Below, piece by piece: positions 1-8,669 of a stretch of DNA of 64,000 nt. The notes under the pieces were generated by a model. That model did not search any database. It had not been told where the DNA came from and was given only the letters and a program-made list of their open reading frames with translations. This DNA is from Paenibacillus curdlanolyticus YK9 (GTDB lineage Bacteria; Bacillota; Bacilli; Paenibacillales; Paenibacillaceae). Both the position numbers and the translations under genes were made by a program. Every line of letters starts with the position of its first letter. The first letter of the stretch is position 1. The stretch is taken from NCBI RefSeq assembly GCF_000179615.1, contig NZ_AEDD01000001.1, forward strand, positions 372,001-436,000, in the 5' to 3' direction.

Positions 1-314
1 GCTGCTGTTATGAGGTGGACGGGGTTGTCATCGAACGGATGGAGCAGTTATGCAGCAGCTTCGCAAGCTTGAGCGACACGGACGGAGCACAGCTTGCAGC
101 GGCTGATCTCGTTCGGAAGAAGGATAATGGCAAAGCGATGCTTGACTTGAAAGAAATCAACCGACACATTATGATAAAAGCAGGAATTTTGCCGATCCAT
201 ATCGAATTATCCAAATGGTGTAGCAGCTGTCGCACCGATTTGCTTTTCTCCCATCGCGCGGAGAACGGATCGACAGGACGGATGGCGAGCTGGATAGGCA
301 TGGAGAAGAGGTGA
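1..314 (+). CDS. pgeF: Polyphenol oxidase / laccase-domain family protein, YlmD-type (5' partial)
   Basis: Only the C-terminal part is present. The open frame runs in from the window edge (first full codon at base 3, reading CCYEVDG) to the TGA at 312-314. The end carries the family hallmarks: the Cys-Cys-Tyr-Glu-Val segment, DLKEINRHIM, KWCSSC, and FSHRAENGSTGRMASWIG. Members are cytoplasmic Cys/His metal-binding proteins now linked to purine nucleoside phosphorylase or deaminase activity and to repair of peptidoglycan precursor errors (PgeF). It overlaps the next gene by four bases (GTGA), and its place before yggS and sepF matches ylmD of Bacillus. The call is firm; the exact substrate is not readable here. 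Confidence 0.88.
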   Translation, partial: CCYEVDGVVIERMEQLCSSFASLSDTDGAQLAAADLVRKKDNGKAMLDLKEINRHIMIKAGILPIHIELSKWCSSCRTDLLFSHRAENGSTGRMASWIGMEKR

Positions 315-1027
315 ACCTCTTGTCGACGTTAGCAGAACGGATACAAGAAGTAGATAAACGAATTACAGCAGCGTGCGAACGAAGCGGGCGCGATCGGCGC
401 GACGTTAACGTCGTAGCCGTAACGAAGTATGTGTCACTGGAGACGGTACGGGATGTCGTAGCGCATGATGTTCTGCATTTGGGGGAAAACCGGTGGCAGA
501 ACGCGAAGCCCAAGTGGGAAGCGTTCAATGAACAGCCGGCAAATGAACAGCCAGTGTGGCATTACATCGGGTCGCTGCAGTCGAAAAAAGCAAAAGACGT
601 CATCGGGAAATTTACATACATTCATTCCCTAGATCGGATTTCCCTTGTAGAGGCTATCGCGGATCGTGCGGATAAGCTTGGACTGGTCGTTCCTTGCTTT
701 ATTCAGGTGAACGTGTCTGGCGAAGCCAGCAAGCAAGGCTTGGAGCCGGAGGAGCTGGAGTCGTTTATTCGAACGCTGAAGCAGTTCCCTTCCATTAAGC
801 CAATCGGCTTGATGACGATGGCGCCTTTCGAAGCTGAGCCGGAGGAAACGCGGCCAGTGTTCCGGGAGCTTCGGTTGTTAAGGGACAAGCTGAACGCGCA
901 AGGCATTTTGGACGAGCCTTTGACGGAGCTGTCGATGGGAATGTCCAACGATTTTGAAGTCGCAATCGAGGAAGGCGCGACTTGGGTAAGATTGGGCACA
1001 ATATTAGTAGGAAAAGAGGAGGCATGA
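311..1027 (+). CDS. yggS: Pyridoxal phosphate homeostasis protein, YggS/YlmE family
   Basis: A 238-residue protein of the usual family length that starts on GTG overlapping the upstream stop. It has the alanine-racemase-like single-domain barrel fold signature: VAVTKY near residue 36-41, whose Lys binds PLP, then [42 protein letters not shown] and the C-terminal [22 protein letters not shown]. Family members bind PLP without known catalysis and balance vitamin B6 and amino acid pools. It lies directly before sepF, as ylmE does in Bacillus. Confidence 0.95.
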   Translation: MNLLSTLAERIQEVDKRITAACERSGRDRRDVNVVAVTKYVSLETVRDVVAHDVLHLGENRWQNAKPKWEAFNEQPANEQPVWHYIGSLQSKKAKDVIGKFTYIHSLDRISLVEAIADRADKLGLVVPCFIQVNVSGEASKQGLEPEELESFIRTLKQFPSIKPIGLMTMAPFEAEPEETRPVFRELRLLRDKLNAQGILDEPLTELSMGMSNDFEVAIEEGATWVRLGTILVGKEEA

Positions 1028-1030
1028 GGC

Positions 1031-1498
1031 ATGAGCGTGATGAATCGCTTTATGAACTTTTTTGGTCTTCAGGAAGAAGAAGAGGTTATCGAGCATGAGA
1101 AGGTGACTCACACCCAGCAGACTGCAGACGAGCCGGAGCAAGAATTTGAAACTTCGCCATTCGAAGCGCGTAAACAAGCCAAAGGATCCAATATTGTGAG
1201 CATCCATTCGCAGAAGAACATGCGAGTCGTCTTGAATGAGCCGCGCTCGTTCGAGGAAGCGCAAGAAATCGCCGATCATTTGCGCGCGCGCCGCGGTGTC
1301 GTCGTCAACCTGCAGCGGGTACCGAACGATGTTGCCAAACGGATTTTTGATTTCCTGCTAGGTACGTTGTATGCGGTGAGCGGAACGATGAATCGGATCG
1401 GCCCCGGCATTTTCTTCTGCGCGCCCGAGAATGTGGAAATTCAAGGCACCATTTCTGAGATGCTAGTGGACGAACAGGATTACAAAAGAATGAGGTGA
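1031..1498 (+). CDS. sepF: Cell division protein SepF
   Basis: 155 residues. The N-terminus ([13 protein letters not shown]) fits the membrane-binding amphipathic helix of SepF, followed by an acidic, variable linker and a C-terminal DUF552 domain from about residue 65 ([44 protein letters not shown], quoted in outline) ending in a [12 protein letters not shown]-type strand. SepF polymerises into rings, tethers FtsZ to the membrane and shapes the septum. It starts three bases after yggS, with a GAGGAGG site upstream, so the two are co-transcribed. Confidence 0.95.
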   Translation: MSVMNRFMNFFGLQEEEEVIEHEKVTHTQQTADEPEQEFETSPFEARKQAKGSNIVSIHSQKNMRVVLNEPRSFEEAQEIADHLRARRGVVVNLQRVPNDVAKRIFDFLLGTLYAVSGTMNRIGPGIFFCAPENVEIQGTISEMLVDEQDYKRMR

Positions 1499-1505
1499 CC
1501 TCGCG

Positions 1506-1775
1506 TTGTTAACGACGATTAGTTCTTATGTTTATAATTTGGAACAAATTTACTCTTACATGGTAATCGGGTATGTCCTGTTGTCATGGATGCCGAACGC
1601 ACGAGACAGCTTTATCGGACAATGGCTTGGTAAGCTTGTGGACCCATACCTTTCGATATTTCGGCGATTTATCCCGCCGATTGGCGGGATGCTCGATATT
1701 TCGCCGATCATTGCTTTGTTTGCGCTGAACTTCATCGCGCGCGGCATCGTGTTTGTATTTGACCTATTCATTTAA
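1506..1775 (+). CDS. ylmG: YggT family membrane protein (YlmG)
   Basis: 89 residues with a TTG start seven bases after the sepF stop; the AGGTGACC stretch overlapping that stop serves as ribosome binding site. Two membrane segments are visible, about residues 13-30 and 65-87, flanking the conserved VDPYLSIFRRFIPPIGGMLDISPI loop that defines the family. YlmG/YggT proteins are small membrane proteins of the division cluster in firmicutes and are tied to septum or nucleoid distribution in other lineages, but no reaction is known. Confidence 0.9.
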   Translation: MLTTISSYVYNLEQIYSYMVIGYVLLSWMPNARDSFIGQWLGKLVDPYLSIFRRFIPPIGGMLDISPIIALFALNFIARGIVFVFDLFI

Positions 1776-1792
1776 CATGAAGGATTGACGGC

Positions 1793-2581
1793 ATGACCCA
1801 GAAGAAAAATATCTATGATCATTTTCATCCGGATGAACGTTCGTTTGTCGTCAAGGTGGAGGAGTGGATCGAACGCTGCTCCGAGCGCCATGAGTGGAAA
1901 AGAACCGATTATTTGGATCCGCGCCAAGCGGAAATCGTTCGCGCACTTGCTTCTCGGAACGGGGAGGTGGCGATACGGTTCGATGGCGGATATGAGGAAG
2001 CGGAGCGCCAACGCGCTGTAATCGCACCTGATTATGCCGTTCTGGATGATGAGCCGATGGGCGTCCAAGCGATTGCAGTAACGGCGGATTCGCAAGGCCA
2101 TTTGGATCTCGATCATGGCGATTACCTGGGCGCGCTGCTCGGGCTAGGAGTCAAACGGGAATTGATTGGCGACATTCATGTTCATGAGGATGGCTGCCAT
2201 TGCATGGTAACCGAAGAAATTGCGGATTATGTCAACATTCATCTGAGGCAAGTTCATCGCGTCCACGTGCTGACGGAGCTCATCCCCTTGTCAGCGCTGC
2301 GCGTAGTAAAGTCGAAGCTGGAGGAAATGAGCCTCTCAGTAGCTTCTTTACGGCTCGATGGCGTTGCAAGCGATGTGTATCGATTGAGCCGAGCGAAGAT
2401 TGTAGATCCGATTCGAGCCGGACGCTGCCGCGTTAATTGGAAAGCGGAGGAAAACCCATCCGCTTTGCTGAAAGCCGGGGACGTCGTTTCGATGAAGGGG
2501 CTAGGCCGGTTCAAGGTGCTTGAGGTGGAAGGCGTGACGAAAAAAGGCAGATTCCGCGTCTCAATCGGTAAATATATTTGA
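1793..2581 (+). CDS. ylmH: RNA-binding S4-domain protein YlmH
   Basis: 262 residues, the normal length of YlmH. The N-terminal half holds the YlmH-specific domain with the strongly conserved GDYLGALLGLGVKRELIGDI stretch near residues 108-127. The C-terminal S4 RNA-binding domain spans about residues 183-245 (LRLDGVASDVYRLSR, GRCRVNWK, LKAGDVVSMKGLGRFKV). YlmH has been tied to rescue of stalled 50S-nascent chain complexes in B. subtilis. A GAAGGA site precedes the ATG. Its place between ylmG and divIVA is conserved. Confidence 0.93.
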   Translation: MTQKKNIYDHFHPDERSFVVKVEEWIERCSERHEWKRTDYLDPRQAEIVRALASRNGEVAIRFDGGYEEAERQRAVIAPDYAVLDDEPMGVQAIAVTADSQGHLDLDHGDYLGALLGLGVKRELIGDIHVHEDGCHCMVTEEIADYVNIHLRQVHRVHVLTELIPLSALRVVKSKLEEMSLSVASLRLDGVASDVYRLSRAKIVDPIRAGRCRVNWKAEENPSALLKAGDVVSMKGLGRFKVLEVEGVTKKGRFRVSIGKYI

Positions 2582-2661
2582 TGTGATGCAGGATTTTGGA
2601 CGGTTCTGTCGAAACATTCCAATACTATCAACAAAGAACCGTATCCATAGGAGGTGCGCCA

Positions 2662-3168
2662 ATGCCGCTTACGCCATTGGACATACATAACAAGGAGTTC
2701 GGAAGAAGACTTCGCGGTTACGATGAGGATGAGGTCAACGAATTTCTGGATCAAGTCATTAAAGATTACGAGACACTGATTCGCGAAAATAAAGAAATGC
2801 AAAATCAGTTGTTAAGCCTGCAAGAGAAATTGAACCATTTCTCGAACATTGAGGAAACGCTTAGCAAAACGATTATCGTTGCGCAAGAAGCGGCGGATGA
2901 AGTGAAGCACAACGCGAAGAAAGAAGCGCAATTGATCGTGAAGGAAGCGGAGAAGAACGCTGACCGCATCATTAACGAATCGTTGTCGAAGTCGCGCAGA
3001 GTGGCGCTGGAAGTCGAAGAGCTTAAGAAACAAGCTTCGATCTACCGCGCACGCTTCCGCACGCTCGTTGAGGCTCAACTGGAACTGCTCAGCCAGGATG
3101 GCTGGGAGGCGCTGGATTCGAGCGCAGCAGCAGCAACTGAAACACTTCAAAAGAGCAGCTTCGAATAG
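2662..3168 (+). CDS. divIVA: Septum site-determining / polarity protein DivIVA
   Basis: 168 residues. The start at 2662 is set by the TAGGAGGTG site at 2648-2656; the open frame extends upstream to a TTG but that extension has no ribosome site. The N-terminus MPLTPLDIHNKEFGRRLRGYDEDEVNEFLDQV is the membrane-curvature-sensing DivIVA domain (here starting LTPLDIHNKEF instead of the usual phenylalanine-containing tip). Long coiled coils follow to about residue 150. DivIVA marks cell poles and division sites and positions Min proteins or sporulation factors. The C-terminal tail is Ala/Ser-rich and variable. Confidence 0.95.
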   Translation: MPLTPLDIHNKEFGRRLRGYDEDEVNEFLDQVIKDYETLIRENKEMQNQLLSLQEKLNHFSNIEETLSKTIIVAQEAADEVKHNAKKEAQLIVKEAEKNADRIINESLSKSRRVALEVEELKKQASIYRARFRTLVEAQLELLSQDGWEALDSSAAAATETLQKSSFE

Positions 3169-3180
3169 GCGTTTGCTCAT

Positions 3181-3209
3181 TTGACAATTGTGGCAGGTTC
3201 GGCTATAAC
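3181..3209 (+). promoter_or_regulatory. SigA-type promoter of ileS
   Basis: TTGACA at 3181-3186, a 17-base spacer, then TATAAC at 3204-3209. It sits just downstream of divIVA and upstream of the T-box leader. A second TATAAT at 3214-3219 lacks a properly spaced -35. Confidence 0.75.
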
Positions 3210-3214
3210 TAGTT

Positions 3215-3551
3215 ATAATAACTTCGTTGACGAGAACAAGTACATCGCGATATCGTTCCTCAGAGAGCTGGCATTTGCTGAAAGCCAGCGTCCGATTCGT
3301 TTTGGAATATCCTCTCCGAGAAGCAGCGCAGAACACGCACAGGCGACCAGCCTTATGCCAGTAAGCGTTGACGGACGTCCCCCGTTACCGGGAACGCGAT
3401 TAGACTCTCTATTACGGAGTTGATCGTGATGAAGGTGCTATTGGTACACCATGGCGATTGCCGATGAGTCGACCGTATGGTTGAAGGTGTGCGGATAGAA
3501 CAAGGGTGGTAACGCGAGCACGACTCGTCCCTTATGGGGCGAGTCTTTTTT
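3215..3551 (+). promoter_or_regulatory. T-box leader of ileS with terminator/antiterminator
   Basis: The leader shows the classic order: a GACGAGAACAAGTA element (3229-3242), the stem I distal part AGAGAGCTGG...GAAAGCCAGC (3262-3290), a probable isoleucine specifier ATC at 3309-3311 (context GGAATATCC), and the T-box core AAGGGTGGTAACGCG near 3502-3516. The terminator hairpin is GACTCG-TCCC / GGGG-CGAGTC followed by T6 (3522-3551). Uncharged tRNA-Ile would pair with the specifier and the T-box bulge and stabilise the antiterminator. The specifier position is inferred from local context; the rest is direct. Confidence 0.92.
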
Positions 3552-3602
3552 GTGTTTATTTGAACAATAGCAACGTACTGGATATTTGGAAGGGGTAATG
3601 AT

Positions 3603-6600
3603 ATGCAACGCGTAGATGTCAAGGAGAAGGCGCGGAGCCGCGAGCTTCGCATCCTCGAGCAATGGAAGAAAGACGATACGTTCAAGAAATCGATCGACAA
3701 TCGGGAAGGCAAACCGAATTTCGTATTTTATGAAGGACCGCCGACAGCGAATGGCGCGCCGCATATCGGGCACGTGCTTGGCCGTGTCATTAAAGATTTT
3801 ATTTGCCGCTATAAGACGATGTCGGGCTACCGCGTCGTGCGCAAAGCAGGCTGGGATACACATGGATTGCCAGTCGAGCTCGGCGTTGAGAAGCAGCTCG
3901 GAATTTCGGGCAAGCAAGAGATCGAGAAATACGGCATCGAAGCTTTCGTGAAGAAATGCAAAGACAGCGTATTTGAATATGAGAAGCAATGGCGTGAACT
4001 GACGGAAGGCATCGCTTATTGGACCGACATGGATAACCCATACATCACGCTGCAGAATGAATATATCGAGAGCGTGTGGCATATTTTGTCCACGATCCAT
4101 AGCAAAGGCCTGCTGTACCGTGGCCACCGCGTCAGCCCTTATTGCCCTTGCTGCCAGACGACGCTTAGCTCGCATGAAGTGGCGCAAGGCTATGAGGACG
4201 TGAAGGATCTTAGCGCGACAGTGAAATTCAAGCTCGCAGCATCGAACGAGTATGTGCTCGCTTGGACGACGACGCCTTGGACACTGCCAGCGAACGTTGC
4301 GCTTGCAGTTAACCCGACGCTGACGTATGCCAAAGTGAAGCGGGACGAGGAGACGTACATCGTTGCGAAAAACCTGGTGGAATCCGTGTTCAAGGACAGC
4401 GCTTATGAGATTGTAGCGGAAGTGCAAGGCGCTGAGCTGGTCGGCTTAAGCTACGAGCCTCCATTCCGTTATGTACCGGTGGAGAAAGGCCATGTTGTCA
4501 TTGGCGCCGAATTCGTAAGCGATACGAGCGGTACCGGTATCGTTCATATCGCGCCTGCTCATGGCGACGATGACTACAAAGCTGCACGCGCTAACGACAT
4601 CAGCATGCTGAGCGTTGTGAACGGCGCAGGGCGCTACATCGATGAAGTGACCGATCTGGCAGGGCGTTTCGTCAAGGATTGCGACATCGATATCGTCAAA
4701 ATGCTGAGCGAGCGCGGACTGCTGTTCAGCAAAGAAAAATACGAGCATAGCTATCCGTTCTGCTGGCGCTGCAAATCGCCGCTGCTCTATTACGCAACGG
4801 AGAGCTGGTTCATCGAAACGACGAAAATCAAGGATCAGCTGATCGCCAACAACAACGGCGTAGAATGGTATCCGGGCCATATTCGGGAAGGCCGCTTCGG
4901 CAAGTTCCTGGAAGATCTCGTCGATTGGAACATTAGCCGCAATCGTTACTGGGGTACGCCGCTTAACGTTTGGATTTGCGAAGCGACAGGCAAGCAATAC
5001 GCGCCGAGCAGCATTGCGGATCTCCGCGCACGCGCGGTAGATTTTGTGCCGGAAGATATTGAGCTGCATAAGCCTTACGTTGACGAAATCAAGCTGAAAT
5101 CGCCGTTCGCTGAAGGCGCCGTGATGACGCGCACATCGGAAGTCATCGACGTTTGGTTCGACAGCGGTTCGATGCCGTTCGCACAGCAGCATTATCCGTT
5201 CGGCGACCAAGAGAAATTCGCCGATCAATATCCAGCGGATATTATTTGCGAAGGCATTGACCAGACGCGCGGCTGGTTCTTCAGCCTGCTGGCCGTATCG
5301 ACGCTGTTTAACGGCAAGGCGCCGTACAAAGCGGTTATTTCGACGGGACATATTCTCGATGAGAATGGCCAGAAGATGTCGAAGTCCAAGGGCAACGTTA
5401 TCGACCCGTGGGAAATCATCAACGAGTTCGGCACTGACGCATTCCGTTGGGCTTTGCTTGCGGACAGCGCGCCGTGGAACAGCAAACGATTCTCGCGCGG
5501 CATCGTAGGGGAAGCGAAGTCGAAGGTCATCGATACGATCGTCAACACGCATGCATTCTTCGCGTTGTATGCTTCGATTGATGGCTACAAGCCAAGCGAG
5601 CATACGTATCAGCCTTCGGAAGCGAAGCTGGACCGTTGGATCGTATCCCGCTTGAACAGCTTGATTGCGCAAGTGTCCAAAGGGCTTGAGGTCAACGACT
5701 TCCTGAATCCGGCTAAATTGATCGAGACATTCGTCGATGAGCTTAGCAACTGGTACATTCGCCGTTCGCGCGATCGGTTCTGGGGCAGCGGACTGACAGC
5801 GGATAAGCTGGCCGCTTACGGTACGTTGCAGCACGTGCTGCTGACGCTCTCGCGCTTAATCGCGCCTTATGCGCCGCTCGTGGCCGAGGATGTGTATGGC
5901 AACCTTGGCGGCGAGGGCAGCGTGCATCTGGCGGATTATCCGACAGTGAACGAAGCGCATATTGACGAGCAGCTGGAGCGCGATATGGAGACGGCTCGCC
6001 AAATCGTTGAGCTGGCGCGCAACGTGCGCAACGAAACGGGCATCAAGACGCGCCAGCCTTTGTCGGACTTGATCGTATCGTTGGATCGTGACTTTGATGT
6101 TGCGGCGTACGAGGATATCATCAAAGAAGAGATTAACGTGAAAGCCATCGTGATTGAAAATAGCGACAGCGGCTTCGTGGATTTCACCTTCAAGCTCAAC
6201 CTGAAGGTAGCAGGCAAGAAGTTCGGCAAAAACGTCGGACCAATCCAAGGCTATCTCAAAAGCCTGACTGCGGATCAAACGCGTGCCGCGGTTCAAAGCG
6301 GGGAATTGACCTTTACGACGCCAGAAGGCGAGGCGATCGTAATTACGATCGATGAGCTGCTCGTGGAGAAGCAAGCGAAAGAGGGCTTCGCTTCAGCGTC
6401 GGGCTACTCGCTCACGATTGCGCTCAATACGGACATTACGCCGGAGCTTGAGCAAGAAGGCTGGGTGCGCGAAGTGATTCGTGCCGTGCAGGATACGCGC
6501 AAAAAGCTTGATTTGCCGATCGAGAAACGGATCGATCTTGTGTTGGATGTGGATGCGAAACTCCAAGCAGCGCTGCAGTCGTTCGACAACGTGCTGCGTG

Positions 6601-6698
6601 ACAACGTGCTGCTGAGCACGGTTTCGTTCGAAGCTGCAGAGGGCATGGAACGCGTTGAGCTTGGCGGCAAGACGATCGGAATTCAAATTCGCGATTAA
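3603..6698 (+). CDS. ileS: Isoleucyl-tRNA synthetase, long (type 2, eukaryote-like) form
   Basis: 1031 residues. It charges tRNA-Ile with isoleucine. The class I signature HIGH lies at residues 54-57 (PPTANGAPHIGH) and KMSKS at 591-595 (GQKMSKSKGN). The CP1 editing domain holds TTTPWTLPANVA and the GTGIVHIAPAHGDDD motif. The protein is longer than the roughly 920-residue Bacillus type and ends (GKTIGIQIRD) without a Cys4 zinc module at the C-terminus; both features fit the type 2 enzymes, many of which are naturally mupirocin-tolerant. Drug tolerance is inference from family. Expression is controlled by the T-box upstream. Confidence 0.95.
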   Translation: MQRVDVKEKARSRELRILEQWKKDDTFKKSIDNREGKPNFVFYEGPPTANGAPHIGHVLGRVIKDFICRYKTMSGYRVVRKAGWDTHGLPVELGVEKQLGISGKQEIEKYGIEAFVKKCKDSVFEYEKQWRELTEGIAYWTDMDNPYITLQNEYIESVWHILSTIHSKGLLYRGHRVSPYCPCCQTTLSSHEVAQGYEDVKDLSATVKFKLAASNEYVLAWTTTPWTLPANVALAVNPTLTYAKVKRDEETYIVAKNLVESVFKDSAYEIVAEVQGAELVGLSYEPPFRYVPVEKGHVVIGAEFVSDTSGTGIVHIAPAHGDDDYKAARANDISMLSVVNGAGRYIDEVTDLAGRFVKDCDIDIVKMLSERGLLFSKEKYEHSYPFCWRCKSPLLYYATESWFIETTKIKDQLIANNNGVEWYPGHIREGRFGKFLEDLVDWNISRNRYWGTPLNVWICEATGKQYAPSSIADLRARAVDFVPEDIELHKPYVDEIKLKSPFAEGAVMTRTSEVIDVWFDSGSMPFAQQHYPFGDQEKFADQYPADIICEGIDQTRGWFFSLLAVSTLFNGKAPYKAVISTGHILDENGQKMSKSKGNVIDPWEIINEFGTDAFRWALLADSAPWNSKRFSRGIVGEAKSKVIDTIVNTHAFFALYASIDGYKPSEHTYQPSEAKLDRWIVSRLNSLIAQVSKGLEVNDFLNPAKLIETFVDELSNWYIRRSRDRFWGSGLTADKLAAYGTLQHVLLTLSRLIAPYAPLVAEDVYGNLGGEGSVHLADYPTVNEAHIDEQLERDMETARQIVELARNVRNETGIKTRQPLSDLIVSLDRDFDVAAYEDIIKEEINVKAIVIENSDSGFVDFTFKLNLKVAGKKFGKNVGPIQGYLKSLTADQTRAAVQSGELTFTTPEGEAIVITIDELLVEKQAKEGFASASGYSLTIALNTDITPELEQEGWVREVIRAVQDTRKKLDLPIEKRIDLVLDVDAKLQAALQSFDNVLRDNVLLSTVSFEAAEGMERVELGGKTIGIQIRD

Positions 6699-6724
6699 GG
6701 ACAATCTAATACAAACGAAATGAA

Positions 6725-6774
6725 AAAACGAGCGTAATTTCGATGTGCTTGCCGCATCGAAGCTCGTTTTTTTG
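6725..6774 (+). terminator. Rho-independent terminator of ileS
   Basis: Outer stem ACGAGC/GCTCGT with an inner stem TTCGATG/CATCGAA (loop TGCTTGCCG region), followed by T7. Confidence 0.85.
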
Positions 6775-6808
6775 TTGATAATCGGATGTAGAAGGGTGTG
6801 CCTCTAAT

Positions 6809-7177
6809 ATGGATGAGCGAGGAATAAAGGAGTATGGCGCAGCGTCGGAGCCTGAGGAGTCCCAAGAGAATATGACAGCGCTGCGGTATTCCTTGAATGC
6901 GGTCGATAAACAGCTTCAGAAGGTTGCAGCGGATATGGAGCGGACGCAAATGGCGGAGTACGTGGCGCTGCTTAATCGACCGCTCAAGCTCATTTGGCGC
7001 AATTTCGTCTCCGGGACGGCGCGCGGCGTCGGCATCGCTTTGGGCTTTACCGTTTTCGCCGCGACCATCCTGTATGTGCTGCGATTGCTCGGCGCTCTGA
7101 ATTTGCCCATTATTGGCGATTACGTCGCTGACCTCGTCCGAGTGGTACAAGCGCAGCTGGAGGGCAAAGCTTATTAG
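6809..7177 (+). CDS. DUF5665 family membrane protein
   Basis: 122 residues. A charged, partly coiled N-terminal half (about residues 25-50, KQLQKVAADMERTQMAEYVALL) is followed by the conserved NRPLKLIWRNFVSGTARGVGIALGFTVFAATILYVL core, whose hydrophobic part (about 72-95) is a single membrane helix, and a second weaker hydrophobic turn near 100-112. This pattern matches the DUF5665 family of spore-forming firmicutes, which has no known role. Its stop overlaps the stop of the convergent yteA-like gene by two to four bases, so the two transcripts must overlap. Confidence 0.75.
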   Translation: MDERGIKEYGAASEPEESQENMTALRYSLNAVDKQLQKVAADMERTQMAEYVALLNRPLKLIWRNFVSGTARGVGIALGFTVFAATILYVLRLLGALNLPIIGDYVADLVRVVQAQLEGKAY

Positions 7178-7929
7178 AACAAAGACTGTGAATTCCCATC
7201 ATCATCATCAAGGGCGGACTGCGTTTCCAGCTCATGATCGCCCTCGCCATGCGATAAATATTCGTGGTATTGGCGATTGCGGACGACGGATACGACGCGT
7301 CCTGTAATATCTGTTGCAAGGAAGCTTTCGAGCGGCTCGACGAAACCGTCATTTTCATCCGCTTCGGAGAACATTTCATTGTAGGAGTCAACGTCTCGAT
7401 TGTCAGACATCGCGGGGGAATTGGAATTGCCCCAATGCTCAACAATCTGCCAAGCGTCTTCGCCATCGAAGCCGTTATACCCTTCATCGTCGTCGCGGTT
7501 GCTGCGGCCAAATGCAGGCTTCAGGAAGTCCTCCTCTACAGGCCGTTGGTTGGTCAAATGCTGCCTTGGCGCGTGATCAATGCAATAGGTGGATTCAGGC
7601 AGGGCATCAAGCCGGTCCGTCGGGATCGGTTGGCCGCAAGCTTGACATACGCCGTATTTGCCCTCGTCGATCGCTTTGAGCGCCGTATCGATCCGTTCGA
7701 GATGCAAATCTTGCTGCTCATGCAGCGCCATGTCCTTGCTTCGCTCGAACATTTCAGTTCCCATGTCACCGGGGTGATTGTCGATAGGAGAAAGCTCGCC
7801 GGTTTCATCTTTTAGAGAGAAAGCAAGCCCGTTATGCTCGTTTTCTTGCTGCGCTTGCTCGATTCCCTGCTTCATATCGATCAGCGTCTTGCGGTAATGG
7901 CTTACCTGCTGCGGTGTTAGCGGCGTCAA
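7174..7929 (-). CDS. YteA-type TraR/DksA zinc-finger protein
   Basis: About 251 residues. The region after the start (TPLTPQQVSHYR...) is helical, then comes NHPGDMGTEMFERSKD and the DksA/TraR zinc motif CQACGQPIP...YCIDHA, a Cys3-His arrangement usual for YteA proteins. The C-terminal half is acidic and variable. Such proteins are found in sporulating firmicutes; the name sporulation protein is by family only. Start choice: TTG at 7929 has AAAGGATGG upstream at good spacing and gives the family-like M-x-x-LTPQQ start; ATG at 7941 is possible but abuts the AAAGG; the open frame to 8037 is unsupported. Confidence 0.75.
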   Translation of the reverse strand: MTPLTPQQVSHYRKTLIDMKQGIEQAQQENEHNGLAFSLKDETGELSPIDNHPGDMGTEMFERSKDMALHEQQDLHLERIDTALKAIDEGKYGVCQACGQPIPTDRLDALPESTYCIDHAPRQHLTNQRPVEEDFLKPAFGRSNRDDDEGYNGFDGEDAWQIVEHWGNSNSPAMSDNRDVDSYNEMFSEADENDGFVEPLESFLATDITGRVVSVVRNRQYHEYLSHGEGDHELETQSALDDDDGNSQSLF

Positions 7930-8082
7930 GTTCAGCACCATCCTTTTATCTGCAATACCTATAGGTTGAACCGAGGACGGTTGTTTTAACAGCTGCAAGC
8001 ACGGAGGATTTCCTCCTGTTTTGGGGGAACTTGTCACGCCACAATGGCACGCAGGTCGGTCTGTGGTCGCTTATTCAACGTT

Positions 8083-8093
8083 TGTGATACAAT
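8083..8093 (+). promoter_or_regulatory. Extended -10 promoter for lspA-rluD
   Basis: TGATACAAT (TG-N-TACAAT, -10 hexamer at 8088-8093) lies 36 bases before the lspA start. No good -35 is seen at the expected distance, as is common for extended -10 promoters. Confidence 0.5.
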
Positions 8094-8129
8094 AAGCTAG
8101 ACTGTCAATAAGGGGGAATCAGGGAATCC

Positions 8130-8669
8130 ATGAGATCGATGCGATTATGGTTTTATTTTGTACTTAGTGCGGTAGTGTTTTTTGCGGATATGGCAACCAA
8201 AAGAATCATTGTCAAAGAGCTGAACATGAATGAACAAATAAGCGTAATAGGCGATTTTTTCTTGATTACGTCTTATCGGAATACAGGCGCGGCCTTCAGC
8301 TTGCTTGAGGATCAACGGGTCTTTTTCCTAATCGTTACAGTCATCGTTACGACAGGTCTCATATGGTATATGGCCAAAATGAGAAAATCGGGCAGGGCGA
8401 TTTTGTTAACCGGACTCGGAATGGTGCTTGGCGGGGCGTTAGGCAACTTCAGCGATCGTGCTCGCACGGGCGAGGTTGTCGATTTTTTGCAATTTAATTT
8501 TGGAAGCTATACGTTCCCAATATTTAACGTTGCAGACATGGGGATTTGCATTGGCGTCGGTTTAATTTTACTTGATGCATTTATTGGTGCACGTGAAGAG
8601 AAAGCAGCACAGCTATCGAGCAGCCTCGCGGCTGGTCCAGATTCAGATCGGAAGGAAAGAATAGAATAA
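8130..8669 (+). CDS. lspA: Lipoprotein signal peptidase (signal peptidase II)
   Basis: 179 residues, membrane-embedded aspartic protease that cleaves the signal peptide of diacylated prolipoproteins before the lipobox Cys. Four membrane helices are visible (about 7-24, 62-82, 92-106, 133-153). The conserved NTGAAFSLL (51-59), GNFSDRARTGEVVDF (105-119) and FNVADMGI (132-139) motifs contain the expected catalytic aspartates 118 and 136. AGGGGGAATCAGG precedes the ATG. The stop overlaps the rluD-like start (TAATG), so the two genes are translationally coupled. Its likely substrates in this window include the lipoproteins at 23.2 and 28.1 kb. Confidence 0.96.
   Translation: MRSMRLWFYFVLSAVVFFADMATKRIIVKELNMNEQISVIGDFFLITSYRNTGAAFSLLEDQRVFFLIVTVIVTTGLIWYMAKMRKSGRAILLTGLGMVLGGALGNFSDRARTGEVVDFLQFNFGSYTFPIFNVADMGICIGVGLILLDAFIGAREEKAAQLSSSLAAGPDSDRKERIE

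Noticed and set aside
2596-2661. Upstream TTG start for divIVA
   Set aside because: The conserved DivIVA N-terminus begins at 2662 directly behind AGGAGG.
3214-3219. TATAAT as -10 of the ileS promoter
   Set aside because: Its distance from TTGACA is 27 bases; TATAAC at 3204-3209 has the right 17-base spacing.
4446-5834. Open frame of 462 codons on the minus strand inside ileS
   Set aside because: Antisense to a strongly conserved synthetase region; no domain or ribosome site.
7930-8037. Upstream extension of the YteA-like frame
   Set aside because: Residues before the LTPLTPQQ start are low in family likeness and no ribosome site stands at 8037.
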